Assembly (NCBI GenBank): GCA_029932015.1
Contig: JAOZQW010000008.1
Location: forward strand, 7,948-18,077
From: Candidatus Fermentibacteraceae bacterium
Lineage (GTDB): Bacteria; Fermentibacterota; Fermentibacteria; Fermentibacterales; JCC-6
Direction of reading: 5' to 3'
Length of the DNA: 10,130 nucleotides
Shown here: piece after piece, positions 1 through 7,164 of the stretch
Numbering within the stretch: the stretch's first letter is position 1
How the letters are laid out: every line of letters begins with the position of its first letter
Notes under the pieces: model-generated
The model's input: the letters and a program-made list of their open reading frames with translations, nothing else
The model's database searches: none
Told to the model about the DNA's origin: nothing
Position numbers and translations under genes: made by a program

Positions 1-123
1 GTTCTCAAGACCCGCAAGAAATGGTGGCTTACACCTGTGATAATCGTACTCGTTCTCCTCAGTCTCGTACTTGTCCTCTCGCAGGGGTCGCCCCTGGCAC
101 CGTTCATCTACGCCATTTTCTGA
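1..123 (+). CDS. DUF5989 family small membrane protein (5'-truncated by window edge)
   Basis: Frame 1 is open from the first base to a TGA at 121-123, giving 40 residues. The start lies outside the window. It reads as a basic/aromatic stretch (KTRKKWWL), one strongly hydrophobic helix (PVIIVLVLLSLVLVLS), then QGSPLAPFIYAIF at the C-terminus. This RKKWWL - helix - GSxxAPFIYxxF pattern is what I know from DUF5989 proteins, which are about 50 residues long, so roughly 10 residues are missing. Family members usually sit beside a SxtJ-like membrane protein and often a carbamoyltransferase gene; those would lie to the left. The molecular function is unknown; a single-pass inner-membrane protein is the inference. 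No terminator with a T-run follows the stop. Confidence 0.72.
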   Translation, partial: VLKTRKKWWLTPVIIVLVLLSLVLVLSQGSPLAPFIYAIF

Positions 124-244
124 TCTGATCAGGGAGATCTGACAGCCCCGGGACGAACAGCTCCGATGCCAAGCTCAATGAATGCCCATTCAGATATTCA
201 TCATTTGATGTCTGCAGGCGGTATGTGTACTTAATGACCGACTA

Positions 245-273
245 TTGAGGGAGTCCTTAAAAGTCCATAAGAT
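245..273 (+). promoter_or_regulatory. Candidate sigma-70-type promoter for the hybrid kinase
   Basis: TTGAGG (245-250) and TAAGAT (268-273) are separated by 17 bases, each matching four of six consensus positions. The predicted start would leave a leader of about 75-80 nt before the ATG at 358. The rest of the 124-357 gap shows no coding signal. Weak evidence, based on the hexamers alone. Confidence 0.3.
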
Positions 274-357
274 GGGCTGCAGAAGACTTATGCGGGCTGT
301 GCAGGGCAGTCTGATTCCGTTATTATGAAATACGCTCTTGAATCAGGCTGGAGGGTC

Positions 358-2301
358 ATGAAGAAGCCATTCCGCACTGAAGCTGGAAACTACACGTTAT
401 ACGGCGCTCTGTTCGGGTTCATGTTCCCGGTAGTGGCGACTCTCATCGAGTGCTTCAGTGTTTCAGGATATGTATCTCTCTCAGCTATAGCTCATGTGCA
501 GTCGACGAATCATCTGCTCTGGATAATCGATACTGCCCCCCTCTTTCTCGGTCTCTTCGCCAGATTTGGCGGGATAAGACAGGACAGAGTCAACGAGTAC
601 TCCAGAGATCTCGAGAATAAGGTCGAGGAGCAGACCCGTGAACTGCTCGTGGCGAACGAAAGTCTGGAGACTGCAGCTTCGGAGGCCAGACAGCTCGGTC
701 AGAAAGCTGAGGAGGCGAACCAGGCTAAGAGTACATTCCTCTCCAGCATGAGTCATGAGATACGAACTCCAATGAACGGTATCATCGGGATGACCGGTCT
801 TCTGCTGGATACCGATCTTGACAGGGAACAGAGAGATTATGCCGAGACGGTCTCCCGGAGCGCTGAGGCCCTGCTCGGGATAATTAACGATATCCTTGAT
901 TTCTCGAAAATAGAGGCCGGCAAGCTTGACATGGATATCATTGATTTCGACCTTCGCATCACGCTCGAGGATCTCAGCGATCTGGTCGCTCTCCGAGCAT
1001 ATGACAAAGGCCTGGAATTCGGCTGCATCATAGATCACGAGGTACCCGCATTGCTCAGAGGTGACCCACTGAGAGTGAGGCAGGTTCTCGTCAATCTTAT
1101 CGGGAATGCCATCAAGTTCACCTCTGACGGCGAGGTCTCTGTGAAAGTCACGCTGGTGGATGAGGACGAATCCGGAGTGAAGCTGAGATTTGCCGTTTCC
1201 GATTCGGGTATCGGGATACCTGAGGGGCGAAGGGAGAACATTTTTGAATCCTTCACACAGGCTGACGGATCAACTACCAGGAAATACGGGGGGACAGGGC
1301 TTGGTCTGACGATCTGCAGACAGCTTGCCGGACTGATGGGCGGGGAGATCGGTGTAGACAGTGTTGAAGGAGAAGGATCAACCTTCTGGTTCACGGCTGG
1401 ATTTGAGAAGCAGCCGCTGGACAAGGCAGCAAGGTTTGCCATTCCCGAGAGTATCAAGGGCACCAGAGTACTGATAGTCGATGACAACAGTACGAACCGC
1501 TATGTGCTCAGGGAAATGCTCCGCTCTCTGGAGTGCCCTTACGAAGAAGTTTCCAGAGGTCCGGAAGCACTGGTCGAACTCCACCGGGCCATAGAAAGGA
1601 ACGAACCCTTCGAGATGGCCATGCTCGACATGCAGATGCCTGGCATGGACGGGGAGGAACTTGGGACGAGGATCAAGGAGGATCCTGCGCTAGCCGGTAC
1701 TGTGCTCGTCCTGCTCACTTCCATCGGTCAGAAGGGTCATGCCGCAATCATGGAGAAGATCGGTTTTGCAGCTTACCTGACCAAGCCGATCAAGCAGTCA
1801 CTTCTGCTTGACTGCATGAAGGTGGTCAAAGGCATAAATGCAGATCCTGAACGCAGGAGGGCCGGGAAGATACTGACGAAGTACTCCATCCCGGAGGAGA
1901 AGAAGAAAGGTATCAGGATACTCCTTGCCGAGGATAATGCGGTCAACCGTATGCTGGCGCAGAAGATACTGCAGAAGGCCGGTTTTACATCGGATACGGT
2001 CGAGAACGGCCGGGAAGCAGTCGAGGCCCTGGAAGCCCGTCACTACGACATCGTGCTCATGGATGTGCAGATGCCTGTTCTGGATGGATTCGAGGCTACG
2101 GCTCTGATCCGGGACAGCACCTCTGAGCGCATCTCGCAGACACCGATCATCGCAATGACCGCCCATGCAATGAAAGAGGACAGGGACAGATGCCTTGATG
2201 CGGGGATGGACGATTACGTCAGCAAGCCTATAAATCCCCAGGAATTCATTGAGGCTGTTGAGAAATGGACCGGTCTGACCCCTCGGGATCCCCACAGATA
2301 G
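358..2301 (+). CDS. Membrane hybrid sensor histidine kinase with two receiver domains
   Basis: A 647-residue kinase. Two hydrophobic segments (about residues 12-32 and 52-71; GFMFPVVATL and LLWIIDTAPLFLGLF) anchor it, with no large extracellular sensor between them. A coiled coil (about 76-129) leads into HisKA with the H-box SHEIRTPMNG (His133), then HATPase_c with the N-box NAIKF (Asn250), DSGIGIP (Asp282) and GGTGLGL. Receiver 1 has DD375-376, phosphoacceptor Asp424 and Lys476. Receiver 2 has ED525-526, Asp569 and Lys623. Catalytic residues all look intact. No HPt domain follows, so relay to a separate HPt protein, or phosphorylation-dependent self-control, must be inferred; no DNA-binding regulator is nearby. 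Start: ATG 358 has GGAGG at 350-354, only 3 nt upstream. The ATG at 325 adds 11 residues but lacks a ribosome site, so either is possible. Confidence 0.93.
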   Translation: MKKPFRTEAGNYTLYGALFGFMFPVVATLIECFSVSGYVSLSAIAHVQSTNHLLWIIDTAPLFLGLFARFGGIRQDRVNEYSRDLENKVEEQTRELLVANESLETAASEARQLGQKAEEANQAKSTFLSSMSHEIRTPMNGIIGMTGLLLDTDLDREQRDYAETVSRSAEALLGIINDILDFSKIEAGKLDMDIIDFDLRITLEDLSDLVALRAYDKGLEFGCIIDHEVPALLRGDPLRVRQVLVNLIGNAIKFTSDGEVSVKVTLVDEDESGVKLRFAVSDSGIGIPEGRRENIFESFTQADGSTTRKYGGTGLGLTICRQLAGLMGGEIGVDSVEGEGSTFWFTAGFEKQPLDKAARFAIPESIKGTRVLIVDDNSTNRYVLREMLRSLECPYEEVSRGPEALVELHRAIERNEPFEMAMLDMQMPGMDGEELGTRIKEDPALAGTVLVLLTSIGQKGHAAIMEKIGFAAYLTKPIKQSLLLDCMKVVKGINADPERRRAGKILTKYSIPEEKKKGIRILLAEDNAVNRMLAQKILQKAGFTSDTVENGREAVEALEARHYDIVLMDVQMPVLDGFEATALIRDSTSERISQTPIIAMTAHAMKEDRDRCLDAGMDDYVSKPINPQEFIEAVEKWTGLTPRDPHR

Positions 2302-2360
2302 CGGAACAGCTATCTCTGGAGGAGAGAACTGAAGGCTGGGATTCGCCTGGCTCGATATAC

Positions 2361-4160
2361 TCAGATGATCACGAAGCTCCTTGTTACTGAATAATCACCT
2401 GAAGACATCATGACATGATAGACTCCAGGAGGTTCCCCGGTGAAGATATAGCGATATTCACCTTCAGAAAGCTCTCCCATTTCAATGATCTGTACTGCCC
2501 TGCCCGAAAGGTCGAACACGATCAGCGAGACTTCGGCTGATCCTGGAATGTAATAACCGAGTTCCACGCCGCCTGCTGCCGGATTGGGGAGAACCGGGTG
2601 CAGTAGTGGGCAGGACCCACCTGTTGCACCCTGGATATCGAGTGGATTGTACACAAGGCTGAAATCCGAGAGTATCGGTGAGAGCGGAGGGTTCTCTGAG
2701 GATAGATACACTCTGTACTGGCAGTAATTATCGAAATCATCGAGAATGCCCAGGAGGCTCGAGCCCGAGACTGTAATGGTGTCCGACCATTCACCCAAGT
2801 CAGTCGGATCGTCGGAGGATCTTACCTGGAAGGCGATATCGGTTCCTACCGGCTCTTCACCTGTCCACTGGATGAGATCCCAATCGGGATCTGAGGGGAG
2901 GAAAAGTATGGACGATTCGAGTTCACCGACTCCTGCATGCGAAGCGAGCCTGTACCATCTCAGCTGGTCCGAGTCCTCCCAGCTTGCTACGATGTCGGTA
3001 ATACCGTCCTGATCCATGTCCCTGGAGCATATCTCACCGCCGTGCAATTCAGCGTCGAATACAGCCTCCTCAACCCACTCAGCTCCATCCCCGCTGTTCC
3101 AGTGCATAATGAAGTGTCCGGTGGCTCTTCTCGCTATGTCGATATCACCATCGAGATCGAAATCCCCTGCAGCGAGATCCGGCCAGTAAAGGGAAACGGA
3201 TGATTCAATCCGGCGAACCTCCCATTCCTCACTCGCTTGCAGATCATTAATGTACCACTCCAGGAATGCTCCATAGTCAGCTACTACATCTATGTCCCCA
3301 TCCCGGTCAAAATCACCCGTAGTCACCGAATAGGCTCCGGTTCCCTCCTTTATCATTGTGAACCCGAGACCAATACCAGCTGTGTTTTTGCACCAAGCCA
3401 CCCCGCCACCCCAGTACCTTGCTGCAGCTGCGTCATCGTCGCCATCGCCGTCGATGTCGGCAAGCTCAAAATCTGAGATGATGAAATCCCCTGAGTGGCA
3501 CTCCCAGTCCATGCCGAGGCCCAGATTCTCGTACACATTTAGAGATCCGTACCAGCTGATCTCAACCCTGGCGATGATGTCCGGGTCCCCGTCCGCGTCC
3601 AGGTCACAGGACCGGATCTGGTAGACGCACAGGCCGTTGACGAGAGGTACCCCGTACCATTGGGAAGGCCAGACATCGCAGAGGAATACGCTGGCGCCAT
3701 AGAAGTAGCTGATAGCGATATCCATCTGGTCGTCCCCGTTGAAGTCGTCGGCGCATATGGAAGTGATTGTATTCACCCCGCTCAGGTCGGCAAGAGTGTG
3801 AATGCCCCAGGTCTCACCAATGCCATCCAGATTCTCCCAGCATTTCACGGTCATTTCCTCGTTGTCACATCCAAGGACATCCTGGTCTCCGTCCCCATCC
3901 ATGTCGGCGACCCAGAGCGGTCCTATATCACTGTCAAATTCCGCGATGACGATGGGTGAGTCTGATCTGTCCGCACCGAGAGTGAGCTGACCCTCCTGGC
4001 CGAACCAATCAATAGAGGAGCAGAGGTTGAATCGTGATTGCAGGGAGCCCACGGGACCCGGTTCACCTGGACCGAGGGACCAGTCTGTCTGGAATGCAGT
4101 CTCGGCGAAGGATATTGCTGCTAGAGATCCGAGGACAATGAAACTGATGATTGACCTCAT
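2361..4160 (-). CDS. Secreted seven-repeat FG-GAP/VCBS beta-propeller protein with FlgD-like/T9SS-type C-terminal domain
   Basis: 599 residues. A signal peptide (residues 1-19, cleavage after SFA) is followed by a short N-terminal segment and seven Ca-binding-like D-x-D-x-D-G-x-x-D motifs starting at residues 86, 139, 186, 235, 283, 333 and 381. The spacing is 47-53 residues, as expected for a seven-bladed FG-GAP/VCBS propeller. The motif at 139 is degenerate (DFNGDDQMD). Residues about 410-505 form a beta-rich linker. The last 80 or so residues (PNPAAGG, VFDLSGRAV, EPPGVYHV, TRSFVII) match the FlgD-like/type A sorting domains used as type IX secretion signals in FCB bacteria. Export to the surface or medium is inferred; ligand or enzymatic role is unknown, and no catalytic motif is visible. 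Start is supported by GGGAGG at 4167-4172, 6 nt upstream. Converges with the kinase gene. Confidence 0.9.
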   Translation of the reverse strand: MRSIISFIVLGSLAAISFAETAFQTDWSLGPGEPGPVGSLQSRFNLCSSIDWFGQEGQLTLGADRSDSPIVIAEFDSDIGPLWVADMDGDGDQDVLGCDNEEMTVKCWENLDGIGETWGIHTLADLSGVNTITSICADDFNGDDQMDIAISYFYGASVFLCDVWPSQWYGVPLVNGLCVYQIRSCDLDADGDPDIIARVEISWYGSLNVYENLGLGMDWECHSGDFIISDFELADIDGDGDDDAAAARYWGGGVAWCKNTAGIGLGFTMIKEGTGAYSVTTGDFDRDGDIDVVADYGAFLEWYINDLQASEEWEVRRIESSVSLYWPDLAAGDFDLDGDIDIARRATGHFIMHWNSGDGAEWVEEAVFDAELHGGEICSRDMDQDGITDIVASWEDSDQLRWYRLASHAGVGELESSILFLPSDPDWDLIQWTGEEPVGTDIAFQVRSSDDPTDLGEWSDTITVSGSSLLGILDDFDNYCQYRVYLSSENPPLSPILSDFSLVYNPLDIQGATGGSCPLLHPVLPNPAAGGVELGYYIPGSAEVSLIVFDLSGRAVQIIEMGELSEGEYRYIFTGEPPGVYHVMMSSGDYSVTRSFVII

Positions 4161-4178
4161 AAAATACCTCCCAAATCG

Positions 4179-4206
4179 AATATCTGAACAACCGAGCCGA
4201 TGTCAA
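4179..4206 (-). promoter_or_regulatory. Promoter of the propeller-protein gene
   Basis: On the minus strand an exact TTGACA (4201-4206) is followed after 16 bases by GATATT (4179-4184, four of six matches). The predicted start of transcription lies a few bases downstream, just before the strong GGGAGG ribosome site at 4167-4172. Hexamer and spacing evidence only. Confidence 0.5.
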
Positions 4207-4438
4207 TAAACGATCAGCCCCGCCTGAGCTTCAAGTGGGAATCAGTTTAAGCATTTCGAGTTGATACAAATCCCATGAAGCCGATTCAGCAGTTTGGTGT
4301 GCCCCGGTTCATCAGTGTAAATGCCCTCACGGGCGAAATCAGGGGATGGAGATTATATTATCCTATTCTGAGTATACACTTGAACCCCCATCCGCGCTGT
4401 ACGTTTAGAGTGCCTCTGCGGGTATGATGGAGTGAGAA

Positions 4439-6529
4439 ATGTCAAGAGAATTCCCGCTGGAACGCGTCAGGAACATTGGTATCATGGCGCACATAGACGC
4501 CGGCAAGACAACCGTATCCGAGAGGATACTCTACTACACGGGCAAGTCCCACAGGCTTGGCGAAGTTCATGACGGCAAGGCCACGATGGACTGGATGGAG
4601 CAAGAGCAGGAGAGAGGCATCACGATCACCAGTGCCTCCACCGCAACAGTGTGGCGTGATCATATGCTGAACCTCATCGATACTCCCGGGCATGTCGATT
4701 TCACAGTTGAGGTTGAAAGAAGCCTCAGAGTTCTCGATGGTGTGATCGCTCTCTTCTGCGCAGTGGGCGGTGTTGAACCACAGTCCGAGACCGTATGGAG
4801 GCAGGCAGAGAAGTACTCGGTCCCGAGGATCGCCTTCGTCAATAAGATGGACCGTGCCGGAGCAGATTTCCTCGGAGTGGTCAAGTCAATTCAGAAGCAG
4901 CTCGGAGCAAATGCCATTCCTGTAACCATCCCGATAGGGCGCGAAAGCCATTTCGAAGGCATTATCGACCTGGTCGATAACTGCGCGGTTTATTTTGACG
5001 AAGCGGACAGCGGGATGACTTACAGGGAAGAACCTGTACCTGAGGAGATGCGGGAGCAGACCGATCAGTGTCGAAAAAAACTGTTTGAAAAGGTTAGCGA
5101 GGTGGATGAGACTCTCTTCGAGAAGTTCTGTGAGGGAGAGCACATCGCCAACAGTGAACTCACTGCGGCGATCAGGAAAGCAACCCATTCGCATCTGCTC
5201 TGCCCCGTACTATGCGGCAGCGCCTACAAGAACAAGGGCATCCAGAGGCTTCTAGATGCTGTTGTCGCATACCTACCCAGTCCTCTTGATCTGCCACCCA
5301 TCAGTGGCAGGTGCCTGGAGGGGCATGAGGCGGAGAGACTGCCGAAGGACGAGGGTAGGCTCTCGGCTCTCGCTTTCAAGGTGGTTGCCGACAAGCATAT
5401 AGGTAAGCTCATCTATATCCGGGTATATTCCGGTGTACTGCATTCCGGTTCCTATGTCTATAACTCGACACTCAGAAAGAAGCAGAGAGTCGGCCGTATC
5501 CTGCGCATGCATGCCAACCGGCAGGAGACCATCGACGCCCTCTACACAGGAGAAATAGGCGCAATCATTGGTCTCAGCGACACGATAACAGGGGACACGA
5601 TCACCTGTGAGAAGAATCCCATCGTACTCGAGGCCATCGAGTTTCCAGCGCCTGTACTCAGCATCTCCATCAAGCTGCAGAAGAGATCTGACAGGGACAG
5701 GCTTGGCAATGCCCTGGCGAGACTCTCCGAAGAGGATCCGACATTCATTGTGAAGACGGACCCGGAGACATCCGAGACTATTATCTCAGGCATGGGGGAG
5801 CTGCATCTGGAGATCATCCTCGATAGACTGAGGAGGGAGTACCAGGTTGAAGTCGAGACCGGGATCCCCCAGGTCGCCTTCCGAGAAACCATTCGCAGCA
5901 GTGTCAACTGGAACGAGAGATACGTGAAGCAGACCGGCGGCAAGGGGCAGTACGCTCATATCGTCTTCACTCTTGAACCGCTGCCCGCCGGGGGCGGCTT
6001 CGAGTTCGTGGACAAGATCACAGGCGGGAGGATCCCCAGAGAGTACATCCCTGCAATTGAGAAGGGCATGATTGATGCCATGGCCAGAGGGGTCTATGCC
6101 GGCTTCCCTGTAGTTGATGTCAGGGTCACTCTCACCGATGGTTCTTCTCATGATGTTGATTCCTCCGAGATGGCCTTCAGGACATGCGCTTCGAAAGCCT
6201 TTTCCAAGGCTTTCATGAAGTGTGGTCCTCTTCTGCTTGAGCCGGTAATGAGTCTTAACGTAGTGAGTCCGGAAGAGTACGCCGGAGCTGTAACCAGCGG
6301 TCTCTATTCCAAGCGGGGCACTGTGACCAGCATGGATGACCAGGGCAATGCCAAGGTCATTAAGGCGCGGGTTCCGCTGGCCGGAATGTTCCAGTATGCG
6401 ACAGACCTCAGGAACAGCACCCAGGGCAGAGCCGCTTTCACGATGCATTTCGAGCACTACGAAGCAGTTCCCTTCGCAGTAGCGGAGGAGGTGCTCGAAG
6501 AGAGGAAGCGGGAGGGCAAGGTCCACTGA
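4439..6529 (+). CDS. fusA: Translation elongation factor G
   Basis: A full-length EF-G of 696 residues, the usual size. It is the cytosolic GTPase that drives ribosomal translocation and, with ribosome recycling factor, recycling. GTPase motifs: P-loop AHIDAGKTT (17-25), switch region QERGITIT (57-64), DTPGH (81-85, catalytic His85), NKMD (135-138) and GSAYKNKG (260-267). Domain II has GKLIYIRVYSG; domain III has GMGELHLEI (451-459). Domain IV carries GKGQYAHI (501-508) and the tip loop SSHDVDSSEMAF (569-580); domain V has STQGRAAF. Nothing essential appears missing. Start: GGAG at 4429-4432, 6 nt upstream. It is not in a str operon: no rpsL, rpsG or tuf is adjacent. It could therefore be a second EF-G paralogue, such as an spd-type EF-G; the sequence reads canonical enough that I cannot decide. 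Confidence 0.95.
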   Translation: MSREFPLERVRNIGIMAHIDAGKTTVSERILYYTGKSHRLGEVHDGKATMDWMEQEQERGITITSASTATVWRDHMLNLIDTPGHVDFTVEVERSLRVLDGVIALFCAVGGVEPQSETVWRQAEKYSVPRIAFVNKMDRAGADFLGVVKSIQKQLGANAIPVTIPIGRESHFEGIIDLVDNCAVYFDEADSGMTYREEPVPEEMREQTDQCRKKLFEKVSEVDETLFEKFCEGEHIANSELTAAIRKATHSHLLCPVLCGSAYKNKGIQRLLDAVVAYLPSPLDLPPISGRCLEGHEAERLPKDEGRLSALAFKVVADKHIGKLIYIRVYSGVLHSGSYVYNSTLRKKQRVGRILRMHANRQETIDALYTGEIGAIIGLSDTITGDTITCEKNPIVLEAIEFPAPVLSISIKLQKRSDRDRLGNALARLSEEDPTFIVKTDPETSETIISGMGELHLEIILDRLRREYQVEVETGIPQVAFRETIRSSVNWNERYVKQTGGKGQYAHIVFTLEPLPAGGGFEFVDKITGGRIPREYIPAIEKGMIDAMARGVYAGFPVVDVRVTLTDGSSHDVDSSEMAFRTCASKAFSKAFMKCGPLLLEPVMSLNVVSPEEYAGAVTSGLYSKRGTVTSMDDQGNAKVIKARVPLAGMFQYATDLRNSTQGRAAFTMHFEHYEAVPFAVAEEVLEERKREGKVH

Positions 6530-6558
6530 GCCGCTTCTTTGCCGTGGAGTACTGAGAA

Positions 6559-7062
6559 TTGAAGGTAAAACCTCTTGTCGGCGTCAGTGCCTGCCTTCTT
6601 GGCAGGAACGTCCGCTATGACGGTGAGAGCAAGCTGACTCCACATATCAGTGATTCCCTCGGCAGTGCTGTAGAATTCCTTCCGATCTGTCCCGAGGTGG
6701 AATTCGGTCTAGGAGTGCCCAGGGAAGCTGTTCAGCTTGTTGACTCCCAGAATGGAGTAAGGCTCCAGACCCTGGACTTCTGCCGCGACGAAACGGAACG
6801 GATGACAGAATGGGCAAACAAGAGACTGGATGATCTGGCAGGGCTTCCTCTCTGCGGTTTCGTCTTCAAGTCCAGGTCGCCGAGTTGTGCTCTTCGCGGG
6901 TTGGATGTATTTGACAGCAGTGGAGAGATCGTCCGCTCAGACGCATCCGGCATCTTTGCACGGATGTTCCTGGAGAGGTTTCCTGATATCCCTGTCGAGG
7001 ACGAAGACAGACTCGCAGACCCCACTGCACGAGATTCCTTCATCTCGCGAGTGAAGAAATGA
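6559..7062 (+). CDS. DUF523 (TudS-like) putative thiouracil/4-thiouridine desulfidase
   Basis: 167 residues starting at TTG, with GGAG at 6546-6549 (9 nt spacing); no other start keeps the conserved N-terminus. DUF523 hallmarks are present: SACLLGRNVRYDG (Cys12), CPEVEFGLGVPRE (Cys44), FKSRSPSC (Cys110) and GIFARMFLERFP near the end. In characterised TudS proteins three conserved cysteines hold a [4Fe-4S] cluster that removes sulfur from thiouracil-type bases; Cys12, Cys44 and Cys110 would fill that role here. The C-terminus (PVEDEDRLADPTARDSFISRV) resembles the join seen in DUF523-DUF1722 fusions (RudS type, acting on tRNA 4-thiouridine), but the gene stops there and DUF1722 is absent. It follows EF-G by 29 nt, so co-transcription is likely. 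Family assignment is firm; substrate is inference. Confidence 0.85.
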   Translation: MKVKPLVGVSACLLGRNVRYDGESKLTPHISDSLGSAVEFLPICPEVEFGLGVPREAVQLVDSQNGVRLQTLDFCRDETERMTEWANKRLDDLAGLPLCGFVFKSRSPSCALRGLDVFDSSGEIVRSDASGIFARMFLERFPDIPVEDEDRLADPTARDSFISRVKK

Positions 7063-7079
7063 GGCCCGGCCTCAGTTTT
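7060..7079 (+). terminator. Rho-independent terminator of the EF-G/DUF523 unit
   Basis: Stem TGAGGC (7060-7065), loop CCG, stem GCCTCA (7069-7074), then GTTTT (7075-7079). The stem starts on the TGA stop codon itself, so the hairpin directly abuts translation termination. The same hairpin read on the minus strand is followed by TTTCTT, so it may work in both directions. Confidence 0.65.
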
Positions 7080-7129
7080 AAAACGGACAATCCAAACCCC
7101 CTGCCAGAGGGCACTTCATCTCGCGAGTG

Positions 7130-7150
7130 AAGAAATGAGGCCCGGCCTCA
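7130..7150 (-). terminator. Rho-independent terminator of the ABC exporter gene (second repeat copy)
   Basis: The second repeat copy gives the same 6-bp stem, 3-base loop hairpin (7136-7150). Read on the minus strand, 15 nt past the ABC stop codon, it is followed by TTTCTT (7135-7130). On the plus strand the tail is GTTCTTG, which is poor, so this copy mainly serves the minus-strand gene. Confidence 0.6.
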
Positions 7151-7164
7151 GTTCTTGCAGGCTG

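Larger units (their letters stand above)
7004..7153. repeat. Tandem duplication of about 76 bp covering a gene 3' end and terminator
   Basis: Unit 1 (7004-7079) holds the last 19 codons of the DUF523 gene, its stop and its terminator hairpin. Unit 2 (7080-7153) follows directly, at an offset of 76. The right parts, 7038-7077 and 7114-7153, are identical over 40 bases. The left parts (7004-7037 against 7080-7113) match at 19 of 34 positions without gaps, and better with small gaps around the shared CCCC/CTGC runs. Each identical part contains two inverted repeats: CTTCA-T-CTCGCGAG-TGAAG and TGAGGC-CCG-GCCTCA. Confidence 0.85.

Noticed and set aside
166..237. Short frame starting at ATG 166 (23 codons and a stop) between DUF5989 and the kinase
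   Set aside because: No ribosome site, no hydrophobic or conserved pattern, and length within chance expectation.
2296..2315. Hairpin AGATAGC - GGAACA - GCTATCT overlapping the kinase stop codon, as a terminator for the convergent pair
   Set aside because: The 7-bp stem is AT-rich and neither strand has a T-run after it, so a rho-independent terminator is not supported.
4323..4334. GCCC-TCAC-GGGC hairpin in the EF-G leader as a regulatory element
   Set aside because: A 4-bp stem is expected by chance in a sequence of this length and no riboswitch-like core surrounds it.
4379..4407. Bacteroidota-style promoter for EF-G (CTTG, 17 bases, TACGTTTA)
   Set aside because: It only partly matches the TTTG / TAnnTTTG pattern, and the sigma-70-like hexamers nearby are no better. 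The EF-G promoter must be in 4207-4438 but I cannot place it.
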